Shown: in pieces, positions 26,410 through 39,500 of the stretch
Numbering within the stretch: the first letter of the stretch is position 1
Layout of the letters: every line of letters starts with the position of its first letter
From: Lumnitzera littorea
Lineage: Eukaryota > Streptophyta > Magnoliopsida > Myrtales > Combretaceae
Direction of reading: 5' to 3'
Length of the DNA stretch: 64,000 nt
Assembly: GCA_024138015.1 (NCBI GenBank)
Contig: JAMXBB010000010.1
Location: forward strand, 84,171,958 to 84,235,957
The notes under the pieces: model-generated
What the model saw: the letters and a program-made list of their open reading frames with translations, nothing else
What the model was told of the DNA's origin: nothing
Databases searched by the model: none
Translations under genes and position numbers: made by a program

Positions 26410-26896
26410 TGTTGACAGGATACTTTAGATAGAAACCTCTCAGGCCTGACCAGATTTGCTAAGCCTTACCTCCCTAAACGCGCCTCTGCAAGCCTTAGGC
26501 CTAGCCCTCAGTAGCCCAAGCCCATAAAGAATTGTAACGGCTGTAAACTATAAAATAAGGATAAAACAGCTACATCCTAAATATCAGGGACACGTCAGAT
26601 ACAATAGCTCCACTTTCCTACACTTGTGAGAGAAAATCTCTCCCACCAATTGATCTCCAACGGTTGGCTTCACTCTGCTATAAATATCAAACATCTACCC
26701 AATGGTAACTCTCTCTACAAACTCTGAATTCTAAGTCTGTACACTTAGTAATCTATTTCATGAAAAGCCTATTGCTGACTTAAGTATCGGAGTTTTCACG
26801 CCTAATAACTCCCCAACATCTCTTCACTGTACATTGTTTTGTAAGCCTAAGACGTGCAGACCTTAATCAACTACCGGTAAGAACTGAGGAACAACA
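26410..26896 (+). repeat. Right LTR of the Tat element
   Basis: It begins TGTTGACAGG like the left LTR and ends AACAACA. It is diverged from the left copy by many transitions and a few small indels. Confidence 0.9.
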
Positions 26897-27417
26897 GTTT
26901 CTTTGTTTCATCTCTTTCTATATCTAAATTGTATCTGATTTGCCTGATGCTAAAAGCATTTCTCATGTTAAGGAAAAGCACAGAGGCCCCAACTCTTGTT
27001 AGGTAAAATAACTTAGATTTTTCATTTCTTTATTTTATGGAGGCTAGGTTTCTAATACAAATGCTTGCTTTCAGCTCTATTACTGTATCATCAGCAAATC
27101 TTTGTTAGCAAAAAATCCAGCTTCAAATGGTTTCAAAATGATACGAAAATGACAGATGATGAGCCAAAAGGGTCGATAAGCAACAAGCTACAGCTTCTCT
27201 TTCCTCGGAGAAGAACAATCTACAGCTTCAAAAATCTTCTATTCAACACACAAAAATAGGAGATGCTGCAAAGAGCATATTGCTCATTTACATAAGCAGT
27301 GTCTTGGACATACCACAACAAATAAATATTTCCATTACAATGAAGCTTGCTCGCTTTAAAAAAGAAAAAAAAATCAATATGACAAAGCTTAAATCTTCTT
27401 TGTATGGCTACATGGAT
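26897..27417. other. 3' flank of the BIR-like gene
   Basis: This short interval lies between the retrotransposon and the minus-strand stop codon at 27418. It should contain the 3' UTR; AATAAA-type signals occur on the minus strand around 27030. The open frames at 27065 and 27280 are not genes. Confidence 0.5.
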
Positions 27418-29244
27418 TCATTGTTCGTTATCTTGCTTGAGAAAAACAAGCGGAAACTCATCATACTGTTCGGAGATACCCTGGGCCTCCGCCATTGTCT
27501 TTAGTGACTGATAAACCTGGTACATGGACCATCTGTCCTTTGGTCGCATAATCACACAGTTGCAAGCAATTTTCAGAAAATGCAGAATCTCCTCATCATG
27601 GCCCTTACCACGAAGGACTTTATCAATGGCATCATTCAATCTGTCCAGGCTCGAGAGCATATTAACCCAAGCAACCAGATTACCCTTACCCTTGAAGCCT
27701 TCATCCAGGGAGTTGACCTCCAGTGGCTTTTGCCCAGTTACCAACTCCAAAAGAACCACCCCAAATGCATAAACATCCCCTTTCAAGGAAGCAACCATAG
27801 TGCTCGAGTACTCTGGAGCAACATAGCCGAACTCCCCCAAATCCCCGTTTACAAAACTACTCTCATTAGAATCCGAGGTGGTCATAAGCCTAGCCAATCC
27901 AAAGTCCATAATCCGGGCTTCAAAGTCCTCATCGATGAGGATAATGTTAGAGCATATATTCTGATGCAAGAACGGAGGTTGGCAACCATGGTGAAGCCAG
28001 GCAAGGCCCCTAGCAATACCCAAACTGATCCTAAATCGCGTTTGCCAATCTAACGGATCACCACTTCCATGTAACAAGGAATATAGAGTCCCGTAAGACA
28101 TGTTCTTGTAGACCAACAGCTTCTCCTCCTCCACAACACAATATCCCAAAAGAGGTGTCAAATTCGGGTGCCTAACCCCTCCCAACCGATTCATCTCCAT
28201 ACGGAACTGTTTCTCCTGAAGCTTACAAGTACTAAGCCGCTTGATCGCCAAAGCAGACCCATCAGGAAGCACCGCTTTGTATGTAGTTCCTGCCCTTGTT
28301 GAAATAATTATGTTTTCAGGATTGAAACCATTCGTGGCTACCATCAAATCTGCCAATTTGACTTTCACCAATGGTTTTTGGAACAACGTTACTTGAACTA
28401 GCTTGTGAGACCTCAACCTATCAGCCCAGTTACTATCATCGCCTCTCCCGATCCCCCAACTGCTCCTCCTCCGTACCGCCCTCAAGTAGTACCACCACCA
28501 CAACCCAAAACCCAACAACAAAGATGCCGCAGCACCAAACACACCAGCAGCTATTATGATTGCCAAATTCTTCTTACTTAATCCACCACATTTTCCTAAA
28601 GGCTTTCCACATAGATCATTCCCGTCGAAATCAGCCTTATCAAATTTGCTTAAAAACGAAGGAACCGTCCCCGTGAGATCATTATTTGCAACCGAAAACT
28701 TCTTAAGCCTCCCTAAACTAGAAAACTGATAAGGAATCATACCAGAAAGCTGGTTATTCGACAACACAAGATTATTCAAAAAAGTACACTTCCCTAATTC
28801 GGATGGAATCGAACCCAAAAGACGATTATTCGACAAATCGAGAGTAGTTAAATAAGGAATCCAATCGCATAATTTACTAGGAATTGTACCAGACAAGTTA
28901 TTACCTGAAAGATCTAAAACTTGGAGGCTACTACAATACTCCAATGACACAGGAACTGTACCAGACAATCCCATGTCCCTAAGTTCTAAGTTGATAATAC
29001 GGTTTTCACGATCGTTCCAACATGAAACACCAACAAATTTGCACAAAAATCCAACTTGCTGATTATCAAAGTTCCATAAACTTAATTTCCCATCTGGGTC
29101 ATTGAGATTAGACTTTATACCTTGTAAACACTTGATATCATCCTCAGAAGCAGAAAACACTAAACCAATAACAACAAACGAATAAGCAACTGTTGCAAGA
29201 AACAAATTTGACTTACAAGGTGTGACCTTTGATAGATCTTTCAT
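27418..29244 (-). CDS. BIR2/BIR3-like: LRR receptor-like pseudokinase, BIR2/BIR3 type
   Basis: A 608-residue intronless protein. Residues 1-32 are a signal peptide, 35-76 a cysteine-containing LRR N-cap, and about 83-205 five short leucine-rich repeats. About 227-254 is a membrane helix followed by basic residues, and about 310-585 is a kinase fold. The ATG at 29244 is chosen over one 12 codons upstream because it puts a short charged n-region before the hydrophobic core. The glycine-rich loop is lost (STRAGTTYKAV). The VAIK lysine is kept (K335). The catalytic HRD is HQN (427-429), so the catalytic aspartate is missing; DFG is kept (447-449). This pattern and the C-terminal MYQVYQSLK ... FDEFPL-like tail match the BIR2/BIR3 group (Arabidopsis At3g28450, At1g27190). 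Those are plasma-membrane pseudokinases that bind BAK1/SERK co-receptors and restrain immune and brassinosteroid signalling. The role here is inferred from that family. BIR2 and BIR3 cannot be told apart without a tree. Confidence 0.92.
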   Translation of the reverse strand: MKDLSKVTPCKSNLFLATVAYSFVVIGLVFSASEDDIKCLQGIKSNLNDPDGKLSLWNFDNQQVGFLCKFVGVSCWNDRENRIINLELRDMGLSGTVPVSLEYCSSLQVLDLSGNNLSGTIPSKLCDWIPYLTTLDLSNNRLLGSIPSELGKCTFLNNLVLSNNQLSGMIPYQFSSLGRLKKFSVANNDLTGTVPSFLSKFDKADFDGNDLCGKPLGKCGGLSKKNLAIIIAAGVFGAAASLLLGFGLWWWYYLRAVRRRSSWGIGRGDDSNWADRLRSHKLVQVTLFQKPLVKVKLADLMVATNGFNPENIIISTRAGTTYKAVLPDGSALAIKRLSTCKLQEKQFRMEMNRLGGVRHPNLTPLLGYCVVEEEKLLVYKNMSYGTLYSLLHGSGDPLDWQTRFRISLGIARGLAWLHHGCQPPFLHQNICSNIILIDEDFEARIMDFGLARLMTTSDSNESSFVNGDLGEFGYVAPEYSSTMVASLKGDVYAFGVVLLELVTGQKPLEVNSLDEGFKGKGNLVAWVNMLSSLDRLNDAIDKVLRGKGHDEEILHFLKIACNCVIMRPKDRWSMYQVYQSLKTMAEAQGISEQYDEFPLVFLKQDNEQ

Positions 29245-29280
29245 TTGTAGAACACAAAGAAAAAAAGGCTGAAAATACAA

Positions 29281-32200
29281 AATAAGATTTCCGAAGAAGT
29301 GAATTATCGGATTAAGAGTGTAAGAAGATTGTCCAGTTTAGATGGAATTAATATTGATTTGTAGGGAGTGTTTGTTCAGCTTAATGGGTGTATCGAAATT
29401 TAGGCGTAAATGGATTGTGGGTGTACTCATGGGTAACAGAGCCATTGACTTTGCTTGCTAGTCTGTGGAGGCTGTATGTAAAGAGTGACAACTTTGGTGA
29501 AACAGGGTATGTTACGTTTTTAATATAATAAGTTGGTGAGTTATGCATGTTTGTTCTTCCTAATTTCTTTTTTTTTTTTTTCTTTCAAGTAGAACAAAGG
29601 TAAAATTCCATTTTCTTGGGATTGAAACGATAAATTATTAAAAAAAAAAAAAACGTATTATTTCACTTGTTTACATGTTGATTCAAAGGAACTACTACTT
29701 AGGATGTTTCAATTTTAATATTATTATATTTTATATGTTAAAATTATTGGCCAATACATTCCTAAAACTCCAAAATATGGTTTTACTTTCCTTGAAATTT
29801 TACAATATTTAAATTTAAAAAGTTTATCAATACTTTACCAATATAAAAGGTATATGCAAATTTTCAAAAATTATAGAAAGTAAACAAAAAAATACCATAT
29901 TAAAATTTAAAATTTATCAAACACATGATCAATAATTTCTTTTTAAAGGTAGATGGGTTCCCTACCTTACAACTTTTGTGATGTAAGGCATGCTAACCAT
30001 GATACAAATTCATATTAGTAAGTTTGGTGGACATAATAAAAATGAAATAAAATAGTTATTTTTCTTATATAGACTTAATCTTATATTTGATTGGTAAAAT
30101 AATTATTTTATAGAATTACTATTATAGTAAAAGGAGGAATTACAATTCCTTGGTAAGATTGAAATAATAACTCTTTTTTATTAATCTTTTCCAGCAAAGT
30201 TCCCAATGTACCCATTGGATCATTTTTTTTTTTTTTCCACAACCCATAGGATCTTTTAAAAATTAGAAAAAATAAGTTATTGCTTTTACATTCTATTCCT
30301 AAAGAATAACCATGCTATTCCTACCTTACTTCATTATACAATCAAATTGGAGGTAAGACTTTGATCCGACATCCTATACGATTAAATTTTTTCAATCTTT
30401 ATTTTGTCTAACAAAATATAATCATATCATATCTTGTCCGAATATTAAATATGTAGATATAAAAAATACTTTACCAGTTACATTTTATAAGAAAGATGAA
30501 CCGATCATATTTATCATATTAAGAGTAATTATCATATTACCAAATAATAAGGATCTTGACATATGCAACTCTAATTTGAAAATGGAAACTTCCCATCCAT
30601 TTATTTAATTCAACAGTATAATTACTATACTCGTACTATGTCAAAAGTATGTAACTTTATTAGATAAATAATCAATTTAGTTAATTATTGTATTTATATA
30701 TCATGTACAACGTATAAAAACAGTTCATCTACCGAGTTTGACGTTTAATTTGATAAATTGATTACAAGCTGAATAAATTCCAAACTGTACTATATTTGAA
30801 AAGGACAGGCTTTACCTTTTTTCTTTGTGGGCGAAGGCCTTTTTTGGAGGGAGACGCGAGTGCGATATGAGTTGAATTCAATTAGGTGATGGGTTTGTGA
30901 TCTTGATGATTACTGTTTGTTGACCAGAAATCCTACCGGATTAAAGCCACTTTCCATATATTGCATGTATGGAATATTTATAATCCCATATCTCAAAACC
31001 GTTAAATTTATTATCTAATCGTTAAAAAAAAAAAACTTATAATCATTTTTGCTCTAGATGTATATGATAAATGTTGTAGGCTGAAATATTTATGGGATTT
31101 AATTGATTAGTTCTTTTGACTAAGAAAATAAATTGCTCAAATCAGGTCCACAAACAGCACTTAGTTGATTCTGCACTATATAAATATTCCATTCCATTAA
31201 TTCTTTATGGACTATTTATCAACTGACTCTGAATATATACATATTTTATTATTATTAGATAAAGCTAGTCCAAGTCGAAAATACTATTATAAACATCTGT
31301 CTAACTGTATAAGTTTATAACTATTCTAAAAGAATTTAGCGTCGTTGTCTTTCTCCTCTACCCTTTCTCTCTCCTACATATTTTAAAACTTGATAATCCG
31401 ACCCTCCAATTCTTTTCTTATTAGGGACAATATATTTTGCAACGATCCTATTCGAAGTTAATTAATGGCGAAGCCATCAAAAGATTAACTGGATTGTTTT
31501 TATCGGTGATAATTACAAGGAAAGAATGTATATATTTACGTTTAAATTCAAATATACGATATAAAAGTAAGTGAGATAAAATGAAATATACATTACAATA
31601 TATTTTGTACACCATTCAACTAAATGATAATTATTACAAACATAGTACATAAATTGGATGTATATTTGCTTATAAATATGGGTGGGGTGCGGCAGGGGGT
31701 GGCGGCGGCAGCGGTTTGGTGTTGGGGTGTGATGTTGGTTTGGTGGAGAAAACAGAATCACGCATTCTATAATTGCACTTGAAAGTTTATCATGTTAAAA
31801 AGGCTCCAACTATTGTTGATTTCGATCAAATACTTCGCTATGTGGCTTAGCTTATTCCTGCACTTTTTTTGGGTGTCTTTTGCTTGTATAGCACTATAAT
31901 GATCTGATTGGAAGTCCTTCGATCGGGATAGTGTCTATTTTAACATTATATGCCATAAGATTTCATACTAAAAAAACATTTTGATAATTAAAGTTTTGTT
32001 GTTTAGTGCAATTGTTTTTTAGAAAGTTACCCATTCTCACCTATTAAGCACGTTTAATTTTAGATTTTCGATAAACTCTAAGCCATTGCATTAAAAGGTG
32101 TTTTAATAATTTAAGTTTTGGCACCTTCTATTTAAAGAGATACTAGCAAATGACGCATCCGTATTACATATATAAAATATACAAAAAAAGTTTAGACTAA

Positions 32201-32858
32201 AAAATATAAAAGAATGTTGATAATATATGTTAATAAAATCAAAATTGTAATAAATTTTTCAAAGAAAAAGTCCTTACAAATGTTAGTTAAATAAAAAGTA
32301 TAATGAATTTTTCAAAATAATAACAATAGTGAACAATTGAAATAATGGATACATTAAAGAATAGCAACAGTAAAAATAAGTGCAATAAAAAATGGTAATT
32401 ATATAGTTGTACGTAATGATTAAAATTTTTGTTAGATGTATTTGTTTTTGTTTTAGTAACTACCATATAAATATATTTAATGATTAAAACTATATAATAT
32501 CAAATTGTTAATTGTGGATAATTAAAAGAAGGCTTTCTTTTTAACATAATATATAACAAATATAAATATATTTAATGATTAAAACTATATAATATCAAAT
32601 TGTTAATTGTGGATAATTAAAAGAAGGCTTTCTTTTTAACGTAATATATAACAAACACTGTGTTTGAAGGGGAGATAAAAGGAAACTTCAAAAAACAATC
32701 GAAATCTAAGGAAATTATATATTGGACTATTTTAATGGGCATAAATTGGATAAACCAATGAAAATGAGTGGAACTATTTCTATTCTAGAGTCAATTTTCC
32801 TCCTTTTCAAATTTAATGGAAATCTAAGGAAATGAGTCGAAAAATTGAGAAATTACAA
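29281..32858. other. Upstream region of the BIR-like gene, AT-rich, no gene seen
   Basis: The first few hundred bases should hold the BIR-like promoter and 5' UTR. The remainder is A/T-rich. A segment at about 29990-30340 has repeated 'ccatgctattccta/taccttac' words that could be a miniature transposon. A G-rich run of ggcggc/ggggt repeats lies at 31677-31745; the minus-strand open frame across it is low-complexity and not supported as a gene. Confidence 0.4.
32466..32655 (+). repeat. Tandem duplication, two 95-bp units
   Basis: Two adjacent 95-bp units differ at very few positions, for example acataat against acgtaat. The near identity indicates a recent slippage or unequal-crossover event in AT-rich sequence. 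Confidence 0.92.
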
Positions 32859-33626
32859 TGTAATGCTCAAGAAAATGATTTTAAAGTGTGTGACATTATT
32901 GTAATCTCTTTTATGAGCTTAAACACATTTATCTTAAAACCTACTATTATTACTCCATTATCTAAAACCTTATCAAAACCCTCTTAGTTTACCTATTTTC
33001 TTCCCTTTTTGGCCATCCCCCTTTCTTTCTAGCTAAAACAAGTTCTTAAAGTTTCAAATACTTAAGAAAAAATTCATTTTTAAGCTCCTCTACGGATAAA
33101 GTAACTTTTTAGTCTATTTTTCTAAGCTTTTTCTAATGAAAAAACTTCATTTTCATAGAGTTTCTCAACATTCCTTTAGTAATCCAAATTTAAATGTGTA
33201 TATTATAGTTTTTCCTATTTGGTTTGGTTTGTGTTTAAAATTCAAAGCTCGGATTCGCTCATTTCAAGTAAGTATCTTTCACTCTACATCTTATTCTTTA
33301 GTTTAAAGTTGATTTCTCTTGAAGTTGTTGGTGGATTTGATGATTAAGTAAGTGTTTGAGTTGAAATTTATGGTTTCGATTGATTTAAAAGGAGTTTAAA
33401 TGATGGGTAATTGAGAATTTTAAGTATATTTAAGATTAGATTGAAGACTGGAAGGGAAATAGTGGAATTAGAGTGCTTTTCGAAGGAAAAAAGATGTTAG
33501 TTTGCTGCTGGAAAGAACACGACCATTGATATGATCATGTCGCCAATTGTGTCTAATAATGGGAAATTTTGCACAGAAAGTGACATGAGTAGACGACATG
33601 ATCATGTTGTTGGTCATGTCGTGTGG

Positions 33627-36600
33627 TGTTATACTTTGAAAAAACAAAATCGTAACAGTCTCGCTGTACAAACCATTTTAAGATAGAACTAACCATACAG
33701 TTGTCATCTTAGACCTGATTTACATAAGGCGTCAATGATTAACCCGTTTTAAAGTAAACAGTTCATAAATTAAATAAATTATTTACTTATAAACTTAAAA
33801 ATATATATATACTTACAAAAAATATATATATATATATACTTACATTAAAATAATCTGAGTATGTTTATAAGATTTGGTAACCTAATATAATCTACTTAAG
33901 TAATTCGTAAATTAATACTAAAAACTTTAAAGGTAGAATCTAAACTTAAAAATGTAGTTGCTCTTCGGGTTATTATCCTTACTCCCCCAAGATGCAATAG
34001 TTGCTAGCTTTAGGGTAGATATAAGCCACTTCCTAGTTAACACCTATAACAACGTCTATAGAGATATGAGCAACTATAGCTCAGTAAGTTGGGATGGAAA
34101 CTCAAATCTATACGTTAATCACAAATACAGTTATCAACTAAATTAGTTAGATGTTATGCATGTACAAGCAAATGCCATTATAAGACGTTGTTTGGCCCGT
34201 CGTGAGATTAGAGAAATTACAGTTGCTCTAATCCGGGATGAGGAGTTCTATTAATGCAACAGCTCACGACCAAATCTAGGCTTATACAATGGAAATATCG
34301 CTCTTTTCGCGACTATCTTTGAACCATTAACTTCACCCTTATTGCGACCTCCTTACCTGTCACTTAGTTCGACTAAAGATGAAGAAGAAATCAATTATGC
34401 TATCAAATGTTATCCCCTTTGAAGGGGTCGATATTTAACTGGAGAACCCTAGGTTTCCCCTAATGGGTTGCTATACATGTTCAATTTAGAATTTCAAGTC
34501 ATATATTTAATTAAATTTAGTTTAAGGTGTTCAATCTTTGCAACAATTCATGTAAATATAATTCAAAGCAATGAATCAGAAACATAGCATCAACTCAGAA
34601 AGAAGCACATACACATAGTCTGCTATCTAACAAGCATAATCAAGTATAATTTCAAGCCTCCAAAATACAGTAATGTATTAATCCTAACTGACCTAAACTC
34701 CTCACTTGCTTGCTTAAGGTACGACTTGCAAAGGTTGTCACTGCTAAACCCTATAATGAAAATATTGTTTCAGTACATATATAGCTATTTTATATAAACT
34801 CTATTCTATAGTACTTTTGTGTTATCCTTAGTTTAGGGTTTAATATACTTAATTATCTAAGTTTTTAATTCTTTTACAATTATTCCTAATTTAGGTTGAG
34901 TTTTGATTCAGTTTTTGAAGTCGATTTCCAAATTAGGTTTTTAACTTAGTTTTCGATTAGAGATTTTATACGTAAATCCTAAGAAATCATTTCAACTTAT
35001 AATGTGAATTCAATTTTTGAAGTCGATTTCCAAATTAGGTTTTTAACTTAGTTTTCGATTAGAGATTTTATACATAGATCCTAAGAAATCATTTCAACCT
35101 ATAATTTGAAATTAATCACATTATTTTCATATATATTAAATATCGTTTTCGATCTCTAACCAATGTTCTAGTCTATATGGTATATCCTAATCCTAATTTA
35201 ACTATCGAATTTACTCCTATTATGAAAAAATCTCATGTTTTTTATATAATTATCCTAATTTAAGTTTCCTACCAAATTTATTGTATATTCCTATTATTAT
35301 TACAATATCAATTTTAATATAATATTTTCCTACTTATTGATTTCTTATACGTACATATTATACATTATTACCTAATAAGCCCATAATATACACATCTAAC
35401 ATTTCCATCACCTCAAATATCATTCCCCAACATCAACTAACACCTCAAAATATCTAAATTTATCTCAAATCAGAATTTACACCTAATTACCTTAAATTAC
35501 AAAATTAACTTAAAATTTACCATTTTTGCTTATTATATATTCACTACATAATACCTAAATAACTATATCTAACATGTAACACCTAAATGCTACAAATATT
35601 ATACTTCATTAGATTTTAACATCATAAAACATATAATTATATACTAAATCAGTAATTATCTATTTTAATTACCTAATTGTCCAAAATTACTCATTTTATG
35701 CATTATTTTAAGGTATAAAAATTATCTAAAATTTTTAAAAATTCATTTTTGAAAAGGGGCTTTATAGCACTATTTTTTATACACTAACTAGCTTATACAA
35801 AAATTTTGAGCTCAAAACTACACTTCTAGGATCATTTATTTCTAAATTGAATAAAGCTCAAGATTATGAGATTTTTTAAGAACAGTATATTTTCATGTAT
35901 CAATTCATCAAAATAGAAAATTTCCTTAAATCTACATTAAATACCCTAAAATAACAAATATCATAATTTTCTAAGAATATTTAATATTTTTACAAAATTA
36001 AACAAAGTCAGGTTAAAATTTGACTTACCTAACCGATCAGCTTGTAGCCATTAGTAGTGGCTACAAGTGTGTCAACAACCTTGGGCGATAAGGGTAAAGC
36101 GGTGTGGTGGTGGGCGTTCATTTTTGAGTTTTCTTCTAAATCCCTAATTACACAATTTTGTTATAATTTTTGTACATAAACCCTAACTCTCAATATTTCG
36201 GTTTTCTCTAATTTTTTTACTCTCTAAACAAACTAAATGAGCTTTTAAAAACTTTTGGGTATTTATAGAGCTTGAGGAGATTTTTTTATACGTTAAATTG
36301 ACTTAACATAGGCTTTATCCTCTTTCAATTTGCTTTTTATTAATTGATTTTTCTTCTTTGATTTTCTACTTGCCACGCCTTTAATCTGCATCATTCCTCA
36401 TTTTTCCTAATTTTTCTTTAATTATTCACGCCTTTTTTTAATTAATTAACATTATTTAAGCATATTTCGCATATTTTAAGTAATTCTGCGTATTTCTATC
36501 TACATGTATATACATATATAGTATAAATATATACTCTTAAATACTATTTAAGTTATTTTATGATTTTTACTATGCATATAATTTATTTCAATCGATTCGT

Positions 36601-36832
36601 TAGTTATATGAATTCGTTCTAAGCGTTTCTAATAAATAATAGATAATTTTCATAAAATTTAATATTATCTTAATTAATAATTTTATTACTTATTTTCTTA
36701 AATTTAAACTTACGGGATCACTTTTACTAATAATCCTAAATTCATTGTAAAATTTTGGCTGGATTGAACGATTTGCTCGATCTTCCTAAATTCTATGCAC
36801 CAAACCCCGAATACCTGATTGTAAGTCTTACA
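33627..36832 (-). mobile_element. Solo-LTR-like sequence, family A copy 2, inverted
   Basis: Read on the minus strand it starts TGTAAGAC and ends TATAACA. The flanking pentamers tgtgg (33622-33626) and cgtgg (36833-36837) are a likely 5-bp target duplication with one C/T change. It aligns with 10679-13654 in detail at the start, from acaatcaggt onward through gaattta.g..gatcga.caaat and cgtaagtttaaattta. It also aligns through the CGCCCACCACCACACC leader near 36100 and the tgagcaacta-agctcagtaag block near 34070. It is inserted in the family B LTR, so it is the younger of the two. Confidence 0.62.
34905..35112. repeat. Tandem duplication, two about 102-bp units
   Basis: The word tttttgaagtcgatttcc recurs at 34912 and 35014. 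The rest of the unit (ttaggtttttaacttag, cgattagagattttata, atcctaagaaatcatttcaac) is repeated with few changes. It lies within family A copy 2. Confidence 0.9.
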
Positions 36833-39500
36833 CGTGGTGAACTCTAAGTGTTCTTTTCTTATGATTTTTTGAACCGAACTTTTTTCTACCCTTAATATAT
36901 AATTCCAACTAACTTTCTTTTGCAAAGAAATTCCAACTTTGGCAAAATGGTCGGATTTTGACATAACTAAGTGACATGGTTATGTTGCCAACCATGTTGA
37001 GCTACAACTTTATGTAAAACCTTTTCCTTATTGTTTTTTTAAACCAAACTTAATAAAACATTTTCCTACCCTTAATATTTGGTTTTAACTAACTCTCTTT
37101 TGTAGAATTTTCATGTCCTTTACTTAGAATTTTCATGTTCTTTAAGCTTAATTTAGTATTTTGACTAATTTTAAACACTTTTGACTTTTGAGTAACATTT
37201 TAACCAATTCTAATGAACTATTACTCCTTTTTGGCAAATCTAATATAATATTTAATAATTTTCAAGTTAGACTCTTTCCAAATCTTTTTCATACAAGCGC
37301 TTTACTACCCTAATCTTACCAAAACTCAATCTTTTCTTATAGTAGTAACCTATAGAAGCTTAAATTGACTTAAATCCTAAGATGTCATAGCTAGTGCTAA
37401 GTAAGTGTGTTGAGGAATTGTTTTGAGCTTGTTTATAAGGTTTAACCTACATGGATACATATTGGTTATGAGGGGAGCCAAATGGAGAATTAATAAGGAG
37501 TTGACTTAAAAGTATTAGGGATTAATGAGGATAATGGAGAAGATAGTTATAAGGGTAGCTATATTATTGCTTTAGCTTTGTTTAGCATCTAGGATGAATG
37601 CATTGATTCATGTATCAGGTTCCTTTCACTCTGATTCTTCTATTCTCTCTTCTTGGGTATAGTTGATTTTGGTTCAACTTCTAGGTACATAATGCATGCT
37701 TGTTGCTTCTGCTTATTAGAATAATGAGAAAAAAACTGGACTAATCCATATCTAACTTAAATATTGCTTTTTGATTATGCTTATCATGGCCTGTCCTTTA
37801 ATATAAGGAGGCAACTACTGATCATATATGAGAATTCCTTAATAGACTCGTATATGGGAAGTGAGACGACACAACTTCATTTAGTGTTTCCTGATTCTTA
37901 GGTGTTGGTCATATGACATTCACTATAGTATATAGTAGTAAAATATAATATTTATATTTTATTCTATCTACCTATTTATATAAGATATCATAGTATGAAA
38001 GGGTTGTGAGTATCTTTTTATTGTATGTAGGCTTAAATTAAAAATAATTAACCTATTGTTTGTTATATTCTTGCATTAAACATATGTAAATGATTAGTTT
38101 AGCATCCGTATGTACATACGTATTATGTATCGGGCCTCAATTCATTCTTTTATTTTTATAACTGTAGGTTATTTTGATAAGTTGCTGCTTATGATAAATA
38201 TGTGATGAGTATAGCGGGCAACGAATCTCAAAAGGAAGAATGGGTATTCGGGGTTCAAGAGGAATATAAAGAATAAGGAGTAAAACAGGGTTTTAAGTGT
38301 GAATGTGTATGGATGTCATACACCATAACATAAATATAATTAGGAGTTTGAGCTCGAAATAAGGTCTAATACAATTCACGAACACTAAATGTTACTCGGG
38401 ATTCAAATGAGAGTTAGATGCAACTTACTAACCAACTCAAATGAAGGTTCATCACAATCTTAGGGTCAAGATTGATAAGAATACAAGAAAGATTAAAAAG
38501 TTACTCAACACTCAATAATCCGTCAAATGCAAGCTTTAATAGCTCAAGTATAACCTTACTTAAAAGAGGAAAGTTTCACTCTAAAATATGATTGTCTTCG
38601 TTCGTATATTTCTCTTGAATGTTATTATAAATGTTGCTATTTATAGCAAGCACTAAACCTTAGTGATAAAATTGTAAATAATGTATAAGGCCTTAAACCT
38701 TAAACAATTGGACCTATAAATAAAATAAAGAAAACATGTATAAGAGTACAAAACTGTACATTTAATAGAAGTCAACATACAGTCACTCGACTTGTCTTGA
38801 AAGGAGTAGGAACTGAATTGGGTAGGGTCGATAGTTGGATGTCCAGGTTTAAGGAAGAGTCTCTACAGTCTTACATTGCTTGGCCGAGATACCAGAAAAG
38901 GTTGGCCCATAATTGCTGAGTTCTAGAATCAGTTGGCACGAGTCTCTCTATGTTGTGTCGAATGGTTCTTTGGTCTCGAGTACTTGGCCGTGTGATCTCT
39001 CGGCTCCTCGGCAGACAGCAAACTTGACGTCGAGTGGTTCTTCTTCTTCCCCTTGGTCTTCTGTTATTAGCTTGGCCTCGGCCTTAAACAATTAGACCTC
39101 GATTTAAAACAGGTCAGTTTCAGCTTCTAACAAGTTAGCTTCGGTTTGGAGATAGTCGTAGGTTGATTCTTATTAAATATGTGAACTAATATCATCGGGA
39201 TAAGAAAGAGGGATGATTAATTCAATATATTATTAGGGAGGTTGTTGAATTGTGGAATTGTAGAACCAGTGTTGAATAGAATTGATTATAAGTTTTGTTG
39301 TTATAGAGTTATAAATCCTTTATTGTGTGACTGTGGTTGGAATGACTTGATTATGAGTTATTTTTGAATTGTTATAATTGGAGAATTATTTTAATAAAGG
39401 TGATTTTGGAGATTATTATTAGTTTTAGAGTATGAATGTATCATTAGAAAACCAGCAACACGTGGCAAGTTATGATACCCATAAGTTCTAAGGCATTACA

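Larger units (their letters stand above)
16723..26896 (+). mobile_element. Degenerate Ty3/gypsy retrotransposon, Tat type, full length
   Basis: The unit has two LTRs in direct orientation (16723-17218 and 26410-26896). A primer-binding-like site lies directly after the left LTR, and a purine-rich tract (gcaggggagcaag) directly before the right LTR. Between them lie gag, protease, RT, RNase H, a second RNase H, integrase, tandem repeats and an antisense gene. Flanking pentamers gtttt and gtttc are a likely 5-bp target duplication with one change. Domain order PR-RT-RH-INT marks Ty3/gypsy, and the second RNase H marks the Tat lineage. All reading frames are broken. The LTRs match at roughly three-quarters to four-fifths of positions by eye, so the insertion is old. 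Its right end is about 520 bp downstream of the BIR-like gene. Confidence 0.9.
32859..39500 (+). mobile_element. Solo-LTR-like unit, family B, with a nested insertion
   Basis: The termini are TGTAATGC at 32859 and GCATTACA at 39500, a perfect 8-bp inverted pair. The flanking pentamers tacaa (32854-32858) and tataa (39501-39505) are a likely target duplication with one C/T change. Without the nested 33627-36832 LTR and its duplicated pentamer, the unit is about 3.4 kb. It is noncoding and contains motifs such as acgaccat.gatatgatcatgtcg near 33520 that resemble decayed cacggccgtg repeats of Del/Tekay LTRs. The part at 38210-39170 differs in composition and may be a further insertion. The lineage is inference. 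Confidence 0.5.

Noticed and set aside
27524..28559. Plus-strand open frames opposite the BIR-like gene
   Set aside because: They mirror the intact 608-codon gene and have no independent support.
31513..31761. 82-codon minus-strand frame over a GGC/GGT-rich run
   Set aside because: It is low-complexity (H, P, Y rich) without a domain.
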